NCBI GenBank assembly: GCA_947630105.1
Contig: CANRGD010000007.1
Coordinates: 1 to 34,341 of the forward strand
Direction: 5' to 3'
DNA: 34,341 nt
From: an uncultured Bacilli bacterium
GTDB taxonomy: Bacteria > Bacillota_I > Bacilli_A > RF39 > UBA660
The translations under genes were made by a program, and so were the position numbers. Below, piece after piece: positions 18,485 to 28,484 of the stretch; position 1 is the first letter of the stretch; every line of letters starts with the position of its first letter. Below the pieces are notes generated by a model. The model made no database searches and was not told where the DNA came from. It was given only the letters and a program-made list of their open reading frames with translations.

Positions 18485-19363
18485 ATGGAAAAAGCTAAAG
18501 TATATTTTATAAGAGAGTTAACACCTCAGAATGTAGTAAAAGTATTTAAAGAATTAGGGGTAGAATTAAAGGGTAATGTGGCAGTTAAAGTACATTCAGG
18601 AGAGGAAGGTAATCAAAATTATTTACGACCAGAATTTATGAAGCCTATGATTGAGTATGTTAATGGTACAGTTGTTGAATGTAATACTGCCTATGATGGA
18701 GCTAGAGATACAACTGAAAAACATACAAAATTAATGGAAAAACATGGTTGGAGTAAAATATTTAAGGTTGATATAATGGATGCAACTGAAGATGAAGTAT
18801 TAGAAATACCTAATGGAAAAGTAATTAAGAAAAATTATGTAGGTAAAAATTTATTTAATTATGATTCAATGTTAGTATTATCTCATTTTAAAGGTCATCC
18901 AATGGGTGGATATGGTGGAGCATTAAAACAATTATCCATAGGAATAGCTTCAGGAAAAGGAAAAAGATATATTCATTGTGCTGGTAAAGAAGGTGGCTCA
19001 TATGATGATATGTTTAAGACAGATCAAATAAAATTCTTAGAGGCCATGGCAGATGCAGCTTCTAGTGTTGTAAAACATTTTGGAGATAATATTGTTTATA
19101 TTAATGTTATGGCTAATATGAGTGTAGATTGTGATTGTTGTAATGTAGCAGAAGATCCATGTATGAAAGATATTGGTATTCTTGCCTCAACTGATCCAGT
19201 AGCAATTGATCAAGCTTGTATTGACTTAGTTGTTAATTCAGATGATCCAGGTAAAGAACATTTATTAGAAAGAATTAATTCAAGAAAGGGTACACATACA
19301 ATAGATGCAGCTAATGAACTAGGTATTGGTTCAAAAGAATATGAGTTAATAGAAATAAAATAG
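18485..19363 (+). CDS. DUF362 domain protein
   Basis: VAVKVHSGEEGNQNYLRPEFMKPM, LSHFKGHPMGGYGGALKQLSIG, CDCCNVAEDPCMKDIGILASTDPVAIDQA. Confidence 0.88.
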   Translation: MEKAKVYFIRELTPQNVVKVFKELGVELKGNVAVKVHSGEEGNQNYLRPEFMKPMIEYVNGTVVECNTAYDGARDTTEKHTKLMEKHGWSKIFKVDIMDATEDEVLEIPNGKVIKKNYVGKNLFNYDSMLVLSHFKGHPMGGYGGALKQLSIGIASGKGKRYIHCAGKEGGSYDDMFKTDQIKFLEAMADAASSVVKHFGDNIVYINVMANMSVDCDCCNVAEDPCMKDIGILASTDPVAIDQACIDLVVNSDDPGKEHLLERINSRKGTHTIDAANELGIGSKEYELIEIK

Positions 19364-19400
19364 ATATAACTGATATTCTTTTTTTTTAAGAGGTGAAAAC

Positions 19401-20339
19401 ATGAAGATTTTACTATTTACACATGAACAAGATATTGACGGAATGGGTAGTATTTTATTATGTCAAAAAGCTAATTTTACTTTTGATTTTATAACATGTA
19501 AAACATTTGAAATTAATAATAAAGTTCAACAAACAATTGATAATAAAGAAATTTATAAATATGATTATATATATGTTACTGATTTGTGTATAAAAGAACC
19601 CTTATTAACTTTTATAAATAATGATTTAATATTAAGAAAAAAGCTTATTATTTTTGATCATCATAAATCAGAAATTGATGAAGGTAATAATAAATATGAT
19701 TTTGTTAATATAGTAGTAGAAAATGCAAAAGGAAAAGTTTCGGGTACTAGTTTATTTTATGAATTTTTATTAAAAAATAATTTAATAAAAGAAACTAAAT
19801 CTTTAGATTTATTAGTAGAGTGGACTAGGCAATATGATACTTGGGAATGGAAAAAATATAATAATGTAAAAGCCCGGATGTTACATATTTTATTTGAAAC
19901 CCAAGGGTATAAAAAATATTTAGAGTTAATTGGACAAATGCTTGAAAATGAAGATGAGTTAATATTTACAGCTGAGGAAATGAAAATAATAGATGAATTT
20001 AATAAAAAATTAGATGAAGATATTGATGCTATATTAAAAGGGATGCATATTGTTCAACTACCAATTGATAATTTTACTTTTAAAATTGGGTTTGTTAGGG
20101 GTCCTTATAAATATCGAAATGATATAAATGAAAAAATTAAAGAAAACAATATCTTTGACATAGATACAGTAGGTATTATTATGGAAGATATGGAAACTGT
20201 TTCTTATCGTGGAGTTAAGGATATAGATGTTTCAATGATTGCGACATATTTTGGTGGTAAGGGACATAAAAATGCGGCTAGTAATTTACAAAGTAATGAG
20301 AAATTTAAAGTATTGTTAAAACAAATATCAGCAAAATAA
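19401..20339 (+). CDS. DHH/DHHA1 family phosphoesterase
   Basis: HEQDIDGMGS, IIFDHHKSE and C-terminal GGKGHKNAAS. Confidence 0.88.
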   Translation: MKILLFTHEQDIDGMGSILLCQKANFTFDFITCKTFEINNKVQQTIDNKEIYKYDYIYVTDLCIKEPLLTFINNDLILRKKLIIFDHHKSEIDEGNNKYDFVNIVVENAKGKVSGTSLFYEFLLKNNLIKETKSLDLLVEWTRQYDTWEWKKYNNVKARMLHILFETQGYKKYLELIGQMLENEDELIFTAEEMKIIDEFNKKLDEDIDAILKGMHIVQLPIDNFTFKIGFVRGPYKYRNDINEKIKENNIFDIDTVGIIMEDMETVSYRGVKDIDVSMIATYFGGKGHKNAASNLQSNEKFKVLLKQISAK

Positions 20340-20369
20340 ATATAACAATGATAATACGAGGTGATATTT

Positions 20370-21689
20370 TTGACTAATTTATTTGAAGATATAAATAATT
20401 ATGATTTTAAACCTTTAGCTGAAAAAATGCGACCTAATAGTTTAGATGAATTTTATGGACAAGAAGAAATTGTAGGTAAAAATTCACCTATTAGAAAAAT
20501 GATTGAGAATGATACAATTACTTCTTTGATATTTTATGGTCCTCCTGGAGTAGGAAAGACTACTCTTGCTAAAATTATTGCTAAACAGACTAATTCTTCA
20601 TTTCATGAATTAAGTGCTGTTACAGCGGGAGTTAAAGATATAAAAGAATTAATTGAAATAGCTAAGTTTAATAAAGCTAATGGTAAAAAAACTATTGTTT
20701 TTGTTGATGAAATTCATCGCTTTAATAAAGCTCAACAAGATGCATTTTTGCCCCATGTAGAAAATGGAAATATAATTTTAATAGGTGCTACTACTGAAAA
20801 TCCTTCATTCGAAGTTAATTCAGCGTTACTTTCTAGAACTAAGGTATATGTATTAAAAAGTTTAACTATAAAAGAACTAACTAAAATTATTAAGAGGGCA
20901 TTAGAAAAGAATGAAGCTTATCATAATGTAAAAATAGATGAAGAATGTATAAATATAATTGCTAATATAAGTAATGGGGATGCTAGAGGAGCATTAAATA
21001 CTTTAGAAAATGTTATTAATATTACAAAACCTATAAAAAAGCAAATAATTATTACTAAAGAAAGTTTAGAAAAAATTTTGCAAAGTAAAACTTTTTTATA
21101 TGATAAAAAAGGAGAAGAACATTATAATTTAATATCAGCATTACATAAATCTATGCGTAATAGTGATCCTGATGCAGCAGTTTATTATTTGGCAAGAATG
21201 TTAGAAGCAGGAGAGAATCCTTTGTATGTTGCACGTCGGTTAATTAGATTTGCATCAGAAGATATTGGACTTGCGAATAGTAATGCTTTGGTGCAAGCAA
21301 TTTCCGCTTATCAAGCAGCTCATTTTTTAGGAATGCCAGAATGCAATGTCAATTTAACTCAAGCAGTAGTTTATTTAAGTGTTTCCCCAAAATCAAATTC
21401 TTTATATCAAGCGTATGAAAAAGCAAAAGTTGAAGCAATACAAACAGCTAATGAAAAAGTACCCATGCATTTGAGAAATGCTGTAACAAAACTAGATCAA
21501 GATATGGGTTATGGTAAAGGATATAAGTATGCTCATGAATATGAAAATAAAGTAACTAATATGCAATGTTTACCTGATAGATTAAAAGGACATAAATATT
21601 ATTATCCAACAAATAGTGGGAAAGAAAAAAATGTTAAAATGACACTTGATAATATTAATAAATTAAAAAGTAATTTTTCTAATAAATAA
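20370..21689 (+). CDS. rarA: Replication-associated recombination protein A (RarA/MgsA AAA+ ATPase)
   Basis: [71 protein letters not shown] at 20370 preferred (RBS acgaggtgat). Confidence 0.93.
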   Translation: MTNLFEDINNYDFKPLAEKMRPNSLDEFYGQEEIVGKNSPIRKMIENDTITSLIFYGPPGVGKTTLAKIIAKQTNSSFHELSAVTAGVKDIKELIEIAKFNKANGKKTIVFVDEIHRFNKAQQDAFLPHVENGNIILIGATTENPSFEVNSALLSRTKVYVLKSLTIKELTKIIKRALEKNEAYHNVKIDEECINIIANISNGDARGALNTLENVINITKPIKKQIIITKESLEKILQSKTFLYDKKGEEHYNLISALHKSMRNSDPDAAVYYLARMLEAGENPLYVARRLIRFASEDIGLANSNALVQAISAYQAAHFLGMPECNVNLTQAVVYLSVSPKSNSLYQAYEKAKVEAIQTANEKVPMHLRNAVTKLDQDMGYGKGYKYAHEYENKVTNMQCLPDRLKGHKYYYPTNSGKEKNVKMTLDNINKLKSNFSNK

Positions 21690-21791
21690 AATAAATTTAT
21701 TTTTAAATATATAACTATGTTTTAATATTTTAATGATATATCTAAAATAACAAACGTAGACTAAACTTTTTTATTAAAAAAATTTTTTTGA

Positions 21792-21818
21792 GTAGAGTTT
21801 GAAACTACTTTTTTTAAT
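21792..21818 (+). terminator. Hairpin terminator region downstream of rarA
   Basis: AGTAG-agtttgaaa-CTACT followed by T7; a second hairpin AAATTGATaCC-tttta-GGaTCAATTT follows. Confidence 0.45.
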
Positions 21819-22034
21819 TGATAAATAAAAAATTGATACCTTTTAGGATCAATTTAAAATAATTTATTTTTTTCACATTAATTTATTTGTGAAAAATGCT
21901 TTAAATAATTTTAATATATAAATCTTTTCTGTCCACTTCAATTTTTTCATTAATACACTTCTTAAAAATTTTAATTTTGTCTTCTTCTATTACATCATAT
22001 TTGGAAATTCATTAAATTTTAATATTTATCACTT

Positions 22035-22856
22035 CTATACAGATACAATATTAATATTATTAAAGTATTCTATGACATTGCTAATTACTTTTTCTATTGG
22101 AATGTTTAACCAATTAACTTTTGGATTATTTAGCATTGTTAGATATCTTTTAGAACTTAAAATTTTATTTAGTCTTGAAATAATATCTGAAATATTATTT
22201 TCTTTCATATTAGAATCATTAAATATTAAAATTTTCAAACATATTTCTAATTTTGATTTATCAATTCCAGCAATGTTAATTAAATAGTAAAAATCAAATA
22301 AATCTTTGTATCTTGTAGATCTAAAACCAAGTTTTAATAATGCCTTCAATTTTTCAGTTAAAATTTGTTCTTTAGAATTTATTAATAGGTTAACATTTCG
22401 ATTAAATATATCTAAACTAAAACAATATTCATCTTGTTCAATTTCAAATTGTTTATGAACACCTATATCTAACTTTGTATTTATACTATTACCAAAAGAA
22501 TCTGAAAGTTGTATATTTACTCTTTTTCCATCATAATCTTGATGATGCAATTTCTTTATTGAACCATTAATTTTAATTTCTATATTATCATTAACATTAT
22601 TCAATTTATCAATAAAATTCTTAATTGAATCATCATCTAAAGAATATTTAATAAAGTCTAAATCAAGGTCGCGAGTTGCACGACGAATATCTTTAGATAT
22701 AGAGTGCATAACAACACCACCTTTAATAGTAATATGACTTTTGAAATTACTATTAGATATTTTAAAAAGTATTATATCTTGACATACTTTAGAACTTGCA
22801 TCAGTATATTCATAACCAGTATTTATATATTCTAGAGTTAATTCTTCTAAATTCAT
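22035..22856 (-). CDS. AbiEii-type nucleotidyltransferase toxin
   Basis: KGGVVMHSISKDIRRATRDLDLDFIKY; downstream of an AbiEi-like gene. Confidence 0.85.
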   Translation of the reverse strand: MNLEELTLEYINTGYEYTDASSKVCQDIILFKISNSNFKSHITIKGGVVMHSISKDIRRATRDLDLDFIKYSLDDDSIKNFIDKLNNVNDNIEIKINGSIKKLHHQDYDGKRVNIQLSDSFGNSINTKLDIGVHKQFEIEQDEYCFSLDIFNRNVNLLINSKEQILTEKLKALLKLGFRSTRYKDLFDFYYLINIAGIDKSKLEICLKILIFNDSNMKENNISDIISRLNKILSSKRYLTMLNNPKVNWLNIPIEKVISNVIEYFNNINIVSV

Positions 22857-23408
22857 TTAAAATACCTCTCTTTGTAATGCTTCTGATAAGTTAAGGTCAT
22901 TTTTAAAAAGTGACAAATATTCTTCAATTTTTTGCATGTCTAGTTCATCAACTATTTCCCTATAATTAGATATAATCTCTTTGTAATAATCAAAAGGTAT
23001 TTGTTTTCTTTTTCTGATAAGTTCTACAAGTAGTCTTTCTTTGTTATAAATATTTATAGTACATTCATTAACTTCAATGCTTTCTTTTCCAGCATTTAAT
23101 ATATTTTTATCAGTAAATATTTGAACAATTTTTTCATTTTTGAGAGTACGATAATTACTTGGTGTTGCAAGATATACTTTATTTGGTATTACATCAGTTA
23201 AATCATAAAAGTAAAAAGCAGAATCCATTGTTATAACACATGATGGATATTTTTTAGAATAAAGAATTATTGGATCAACTATTTTTTTATTTGAATAAAT
23301 TCCTTTTTCAATTTTATATATTTCTTTATTATTAATTGCTTTTTTAATATTATATCTAGTACCATATTTTTCTAAAAGTTCTTTGTGTGAATAAATCATT
23401 TTTTCCAC
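22857..23408 (-). CDS. AbiEi-type antitoxin / transcriptional regulator
   Basis: N-terminal winged-helix-like segment (YNIKKAINNKEIYKIEKGIYSNKK) and AbiEi-like body; start adjacent to AbiEii on same strand. Confidence 0.8.
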   Translation of the reverse strand: MEKMIYSHKELLEKYGTRYNIKKAINNKEIYKIEKGIYSNKKIVDPIILYSKKYPSCVITMDSAFYFYDLTDVIPNKVYLATPSNYRTLKNEKIVQIFTDKNILNAGKESIEVNECTINIYNKERLLVELIRKRKQIPFDYYKEIISNYREIVDELDMQKIEEYLSLFKNDLNLSEALQREVF

Positions 23409-23417
23409 CTCTTTATC

Positions 23418-23456
23418 ATTTTAACATAATGTAGGGTAAAATTCAATAAAATACCC
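23418..23456 (-). promoter_or_regulatory. abiE promoter with overlapping inverted repeat
   Basis: On - strand TTGAAT-17 bp-TAAAAT; GGGTA (23434-23438) and TACCC (23452-23456) form a dyad around the -35. Confidence 0.5.
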
Positions 23457-23495
23457 GACAAAATGAAAAAAATTTTAAACCATGTAATTTAAAAA

Positions 23496-23740
23496 ATGAA
23501 GTGCACAATTGTTGTGCAATTAGTTTTAGAATTTATTCATAAGCAATTCATTTACAATAGGCAGTGATAATTTGTCATACTTGTTGTAATATCTTATTTT
23601 TAAGATATTACAGTTTTAATTAGAATTATCACTGGGTTCCTATTGTCAATGAGGAATTATAAATAAATTAATTGACTTTTTTCATTTTTATAGTACAGTA
23701 ATTAAAAGTTACTAAGAATATAGGAATTGTGCACTTACAT
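23496..23740. repeat. Long nested imperfect inverted repeat (structured RNA or MITE-like element)
   Basis: ATGAAGTGCACAATT/AATTGTGCACTTACAT outer arms, ACAATAGG/CCTATTGT, CAGTGATAATT/AATTATCACTG, and inner perfect TGTAATATCTTA-TTTT-TAAGATATTACA hairpin (23585-23612). Confidence 0.75.
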
Positions 23741-23975
23741 TTAAAAATATTACTCCTATATGTTTTTGTTGTGTTTTACCTTATATTTTTGTATACCTTT
23801 TTTAATGATTTTTGTTAATTTTTTATTTAAAATATGTGCATTTTCTTTTGAATATACAATTTTTCGACTCAATTGCACTTAATTGTGCACTTTAGATTGA
23901 TTCAACGAAATTTTAAACCAGTCACTAACTTGTTATTAACAAAACTTAATTTAATTTACTAATCATTATTATACG

Positions 23976-23984
23976 TGTTATAAT
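23976..23984 (+). promoter_or_regulatory. Extended -10 promoter for mnmA
   Basis: TGTTATAAT 24 bp upstream of the mnmA start. Confidence 0.5.
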
Positions 23985-24007
23985 AAGCTTGACTTAAGAG
24001 GTGAAAT

Positions 24008-25117
24008 ATGAAAAAGAAAAAAGTAGTTATTGGTATGAGTGGAGGAGTAGATTCTTCAGTAGCCGCTATTATTTTGCAACAACAAGGCTATGAAGTTATA
24101 GGCTTATTTATGCGAAATTGGGATTCATTAGCAGATGGAGAATTTGATGGGGCGCCAACTACTGAAGAAGGAATATGTCCTCAAGAAGTAGATTACAATG
24201 ATGCCAAAAAAGTTTGTGAAAAATTAAATATACCTCTTTATAGAAAAGATTTTGTAAAAGAATATTGGGATTATGTGTTTACTTATTTTTTAGAGGAATT
24301 AAAAAATGGAAGAACACCAAATCCAGATATTATGTGTAATAAATATATTAAATTTGATATGTTTGCTAAAGAAGCTTGGAAATTAGGAGCAGATTATATT
24401 GCGACTGGTCATTATGCTAGATTAGAAAACGGTAAGTTGTTAAAAGCAAGTGATAAGAATAAAGATCAGACCTATTTTTTATCTCAAGTTAGTAAAGAGC
24501 AATTTAAAAATGTATTGTTTCCTATAGGAGATATGCTAAAACCTGATGTTAGAAAGATAGCTTTAGAGTATAATTTAATAACAGCTAATAAGAAAGATTC
24601 AACAGGTATTTGTTTTATTGGAGAACGTAATTTTACTAATTTTTTAAAAAATTATTTGCCTAATCAACCTGGAAACATTGTAAATATTGATACTAATGAG
24701 GTAATTGGAAAACATATTGGATTAATGAATTATACGATAGGGCAACGAAGAGGACTAAATATAGGTGGAACAGATGAAAGAATGTTTGTTGTAGGTAAAG
24801 ATTTAGCTAAAAATATTTTATATATTTGTATTGGTGAAGATAATGATTATTTAATAACTGATTCTTGTCTTGTGGATAATATAAATTATTTAGGAGAAAA
24901 TAGAGTTAGTAAATGTATGGCTAAATTTAGATATCGACAAGAAGATATTCCTGTAGAATTAGAATGGCTAGATAACGAAGTTTTAGTTAAATATCCACAA
25001 GGACAAAAAGCTGTTACTCCGGGCCAAGCATGCGTTTTTTATGATGGTGATATTTGTCTAGGTGGGGGTATTATAAAAGAAGTAAGAAAAAATAATAAAA
25101 AGTTGTGGTATTTATAA
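24008..25117 (+). CDS. mnmA: tRNA-specific 2-thiouridylase MnmA
   Basis: VVIGMSGGVDSSVAA, NPDIMCNKYIKF, GATGHYAR-like ADYIATGHYAR, STGICFIGERNFTNFL. Confidence 0.97.
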   Translation: MKKKKVVIGMSGGVDSSVAAIILQQQGYEVIGLFMRNWDSLADGEFDGAPTTEEGICPQEVDYNDAKKVCEKLNIPLYRKDFVKEYWDYVFTYFLEELKNGRTPNPDIMCNKYIKFDMFAKEAWKLGADYIATGHYARLENGKLLKASDKNKDQTYFLSQVSKEQFKNVLFPIGDMLKPDVRKIALEYNLITANKKDSTGICFIGERNFTNFLKNYLPNQPGNIVNIDTNEVIGKHIGLMNYTIGQRRGLNIGGTDERMFVVGKDLAKNILYICIGEDNDYLITDSCLVDNINYLGENRVSKCMAKFRYRQEDIPVELEWLDNEVLVKYPQGQKAVTPGQACVFYDGDICLGGGIIKEVRKNNKKLWYL

Positions 25118-25140
25118 AATATAAAAAGGGAGGTAAAAAA

Positions 25141-25407
25141 ATGAAATATGTTTATCAAACTCATAATGTTTGTCCTAAAAAAATAGAATTTGATATCGAA
25201 GGAGATATTATTAAAAATGTTACTTTTTTAGGAGGAGGTTGTCCTGGTAATTTACAGGCTTTACCTCGTTTAGTAGAAGGAATGAGTGTTTTTGAAATTT
25301 CAAAAAAATTAAAAGGAATAGATTGTGCAGGAAAGAAAACTTCATGTGCTGATCAGTTAGCTAAAGCTGTAGTTGAAGCATATGAAGAACAACTTCAAAA
25401 AGTTTAA
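25141..25407 (+). CDS. TSCPD domain protein (TIGR03905-like)
   Basis: YQTHNVCPKKIEFDIEGDIIKNVTFLGGGCPGNLQALPRLVEG...KTSCADQLAKAV; RBS gggagg precedes ATG 25141. Confidence 0.85.
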   Translation: MKYVYQTHNVCPKKIEFDIEGDIIKNVTFLGGGCPGNLQALPRLVEGMSVFEISKKLKGIDCAGKKTSCADQLAKAVVEAYEEQLQKV

Positions 25408-25423
25408 TAAAAGGAGATTTCTT

Positions 25424-25945
25424 ATGGAAGATGTAGTAGAAATTTTAAAAAAAAGAAGAAGTATTAGAAAATATAAAGATGAAATGGTACCAGATGAGAT
25501 ACTTGATAAAATTATAGAAGCTGGAACTTATGCTCCAACAGGAATGGATAAGCAATCACCAATTATTATTAAAATTACTAATAAAGAAGTACGTGATAAA
25601 TTGGCAAAGTTAAACGCTAAGATTTTAGGAAATGAAAAGATAGATACTTTTTATGGAGCACCTGTTGTATTAGTAGTGCTTGCTGATAAAAATATTCCTA
25701 CATATATTTATGATGGTAGTCTAGTAATGGGGAATATGATGAATGCTGCTTTTGCCTTAGGTATAGGTAGTTGTTGGATTCATAGAGCTAAAGAGGAATT
25801 TGAATTACCTGAGGGTAAGGAAATTTTAAGAAAACTTGGAATTACAGGTAATTATGAAGGTATTGGCAATTGTATAATTGGCTATCCGGCTGAAGAAAGA
25901 CAAGCAACGCCAAGAAAAGATTCATATGTTTATGAAATAAAATAA
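25424..25945 (+). CDS. Nitroreductase family protein
   Basis: EILKKRRSIRKYKDEMVPDEILDKIIEAGTYAPTGMDKQ; ATG at 25424 with RBS ggag. Confidence 0.92.
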   Translation: MEDVVEILKKRRSIRKYKDEMVPDEILDKIIEAGTYAPTGMDKQSPIIIKITNKEVRDKLAKLNAKILGNEKIDTFYGAPVVLVVLADKNIPTYIYDGSLVMGNMMNAAFALGIGSCWIHRAKEEFELPEGKEILRKLGITGNYEGIGNCIIGYPAEERQATPRKDSYVYEIK

Positions 25946-25959
25946 AAAGGAGTGTAGTT

Positions 25960-26703
25960 ATGATTGATGTTGCAGGGAAAGTTACAATAGTAACTGGTGG
26001 AACAAGAGGAATTGGGCTAGAAGTAGTTAAAGCTTTTGCAAAAGCTAAGGCAAAAGTTATTCTTTTTGGATCAAGAAAAGAAACTGTTGATAAAGCAGTT
26101 AAAGAATTAATGAGTGAAGGATATGATGTTTTAGGATATTATCCTAATTTAAATGAATTAACCGAAGTGGAAAAAGTTATTAGTGATATTTATAATAAAT
26201 TTGGAAAAATTGATATTTTAATTAATAATGCAGGAATGTCAGCTAATAAAAAAATAGAAGAAACTACTACAGAAGAATTTATGAAAATAATGAATTTAAA
26301 TGTATTAGGTATGTTTAATATGATTAAGGCTGTTGTTCCTTATATGAAAAAGCAAGCAGCGGGAGTAATTTTAAATACTAGTTCAATGGTAAGTATTTAT
26401 GGTCAACCTTCAGGGGCTATTTATCCTGCTAGTAAATTTGCAGTCAATGGCTTAACTAAGTCTTTGGCTTTAGAATTAGCTGCAAATAATATTAGAGTAA
26501 ATGCTGTTGCACCTGGAATAATTAATACAGATATGGTAGCTGCACTTCCTAAAGAAGTTATAGAACCTTTAATAAAAACAATTCCTTTAGGTAGAATAGG
26601 AGAGCCAAAGGATATTGCGAATGCTTTTTTGTTCTTAGCAAGTGATATGGCAAGTTATATTACAGGGGTTATTCTTCAAGTTGATGGGGCAGCTAAAAAT
26701 TGA
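25960..26703 (+). CDS. SDR family oxidoreductase (FabG-like)
   Basis: TVTGGTRGIG Rossmann motif, NNAGMS, YPASKFAV, VNAVAPGIINTDM. Confidence 0.93.
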   Translation: MIDVAGKVTIVTGGTRGIGLEVVKAFAKAKAKVILFGSRKETVDKAVKELMSEGYDVLGYYPNLNELTEVEKVISDIYNKFGKIDILINNAGMSANKKIEETTTEEFMKIMNLNVLGMFNMIKAVVPYMKKQAAGVILNTSSMVSIYGQPSGAIYPASKFAVNGLTKSLALELAANNIRVNAVAPGIINTDMVAALPKEVIEPLIKTIPLGRIGEPKDIANAFLFLASDMASYITGVILQVDGAAKN

Positions 26704-26729
26704 TATTTATATTAAAGTAGGTAGAAAAA

Positions 26730-27626
26730 ATGTATGATTTAATTATAGTTGGTGCGGGACCGGCTGGTCTTACAAGTGCCCTTTATGCTTTAAGAGCAAA
26801 TAAAAAGGTTTTAATGTTGGAAGCAGTTTGCTATGGTGGACAAATTGTCAATGCAAATAAAGTTGAAAATTATCCAGGGATAGAAGAAATTTCTGGGTAT
26901 GAGTTAGCAACTAAAATGTATAATCAAGTAAAAAAAATAGGCGTCGAAATTAAGTATGAAAAAGTAATTAAGATAGATGAAAATAAGATTGTTCATACAA
27001 AAAATAATGAATATCAAAGTAAAGCTATAATAATCGCAACAGGTGTTAAAAAAAGAAAATTGAATGTTGCAAATGAAGAAAAATTTGTAGGTAAGGGATT
27101 ATCTTATTGTGCTACTTGTGATGGTAATTTTTATAAAGGAAAAGAAGTAGCTGTAAATGGTGGAGGAAATACAGCCTTGGAAGATGCTCTTTATTTAGCT
27201 AATTTAGCAAGTAAAGTCTATCTTATTCATCGAAGAGAAACATTTAAGGGAGAAGAAAAATATGTAAAAGAATTACACCAAAAGAAAAATGTAGAATTTG
27301 TTTTAAATTCTTCTATAAATTCCTTAAATGGAGATGAAGAGTTAGAATATATTGAAGTAATAGATAAGAACCAAAATATAAAAAGAATAAATGTGGCAGC
27401 TCTTTTTGTTGCTATTGGACAAGTGCCAGATAATGATATTTTTCAAAATGTAGTGGAAATAGATGAAAATGGTTATATCAAGACAAGTGATGGAGTTCAT
27501 ACTAAGACTAAAGGAATATATATTGCTGGGGATTGTAAGAAAAAAGAATTACGACAGTTGACAACGGCTGTAGGTGATGGCAGTATTGCGGCAACTGTTG
27601 CGATTAAAGAAATGAGGGAAATATAA
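26730..27626 (+). CDS. trxB: Thioredoxin reductase
   Basis: [51 protein letters not shown]. Confidence 0.95.
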   Translation: MYDLIIVGAGPAGLTSALYALRANKKVLMLEAVCYGGQIVNANKVENYPGIEEISGYELATKMYNQVKKIGVEIKYEKVIKIDENKIVHTKNNEYQSKAIIIATGVKKRKLNVANEEKFVGKGLSYCATCDGNFYKGKEVAVNGGGNTALEDALYLANLASKVYLIHRRETFKGEEKYVKELHQKKNVEFVLNSSINSLNGDEELEYIEVIDKNQNIKRINVAALFVAIGQVPDNDIFQNVVEIDENGYIKTSDGVHTKTKGIYIAGDCKKKELRQLTTAVGDGSIAATVAIKEMREI

Positions 27627-27628
27627 GT

Positions 27629-27934
27629 ATGGAAGTTATAGAAATAAAGGAAAAAGAGTTAGATAAAAATTTAAAAGCAAATAAGAAAGTAGTAATTGAT
27701 TGCTATGCTCCATGGTGTGGACCTTGTAGAATGTTAGCTCCTATAATAGATGAATTAGCTGATAAATTAAAAGATATAAAATTTTATAAAATAAATATTG
27801 ATGAAGCTTTTGATTTAGCTAAAAAATATAGTATAATGTCTATTCCAACAATATTAGTTTTTGAAGAAGGTAAGTTAAAAAATAAAATTATTGGATTACA
27901 AGAAAAAGAAGAATTAGAACAATTAATACAATAA
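27629..27934 (+). CDS. trxA: Thioredoxin
   Basis: [33 protein letters not shown]. Confidence 0.96.
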   Translation: MEVIEIKEKELDKNLKANKKVVIDCYAPWCGPCRMLAPIIDELADKLKDIKFYKINIDEAFDLAKKYSIMSIPTILVFEEGKLKNKIIGLQEKEELEQLIQ

Positions 27935-27955
27935 AAAATGAAATAGGAGGTAAAA

Positions 27956-28327
27956 ATGAGTAAAAATTTAATTATAAAACAATGTGAGGATTGTAAGACA
28001 GTAGTAAAAGTAATTAAGGAAGAAGACTCTAAATTATTTTGTTGTGAAAAACAAATGCAAGAATTAAGTCCTAATTCTGTGGATGCTAGTTATGAAAAAC
28101 ATATTCCCAATTATGAAATAAAGGGGGATAAAATAAGTGTAAAAGTTAATCATGTTATGGAAAATGATCATTATATTGAATGGATTAGTATGTGTTCTGA
28201 TAATAAAGAATTTACAGTATATTTTAAACCAGGTGATGTAGCGATGGTAGAATTTGAATATATACCTGGAGCAATACTTTATGCTTATTGTAACAAACAT
28301 GCCTTATGGAAAAAGGAAGTAGAGTAA
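27956..28327 (+). CDS. Desulfoferrodoxin (superoxide reductase, two iron centres)
   Basis: N-term CEDC...FCCE (center I); center II ligands EKHIP, DHYIEWI, YCNKHALWK. Confidence 0.93.
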   Translation: MSKNLIIKQCEDCKTVVKVIKEEDSKLFCCEKQMQELSPNSVDASYEKHIPNYEIKGDKISVKVNHVMENDHYIEWISMCSDNKEFTVYFKPGDVAMVEFEYIPGAILYAYCNKHALWKKEVE

Positions 28328-28350
28328 GCAGATATTTTTAAATTATTTTA

Positions 28351-28382
28351 ACAAATAAGCAAAAACTTATTTGTTTTTTTTA
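28351..28382 (+). terminator. Intrinsic terminator after desulfoferrodoxin gene
   Basis: ACAAATAAG-caaaaa-CTTATTTGT followed by T run. Confidence 0.8.
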
Positions 28383-28411
28383 TTTTTTTAATAATATTAA
28401 GCATAATAAAA

Positions 28412-28435
28412 AAGAATAAAGTTTAAGACTTTATC
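28412..28435. repeat. Left arm of 24-bp perfect inverted repeat (IRL)
   Basis: AAGAATAAAGTTTAAGACTTTATC; exact reverse complement at 29748-29771. Contains dyad ATAAAGT-TTAAG-ACTTTAT. Confidence 0.97.
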
Positions 28436-28453
28436 TTAATTTATAAAAATAAC

Positions 28454-28481
28454 AAAAAAAGCCAAAAACTTTATTTTTGAC
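28454..28481 (-). terminator. Terminator of the recombinase gene
   Basis: On - strand GTCAAAAA-taaag-TTTTTGGC followed by T7, immediately after the stop codon. Confidence 0.75.
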
Positions 28482-28484
28482 TTT

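Noticed and set aside
22072-22287. ORF 22072..22287 (+) opposite the AbiEii gene
   Set aside because: Antisense to the conserved toxin ORF; no homology signal.
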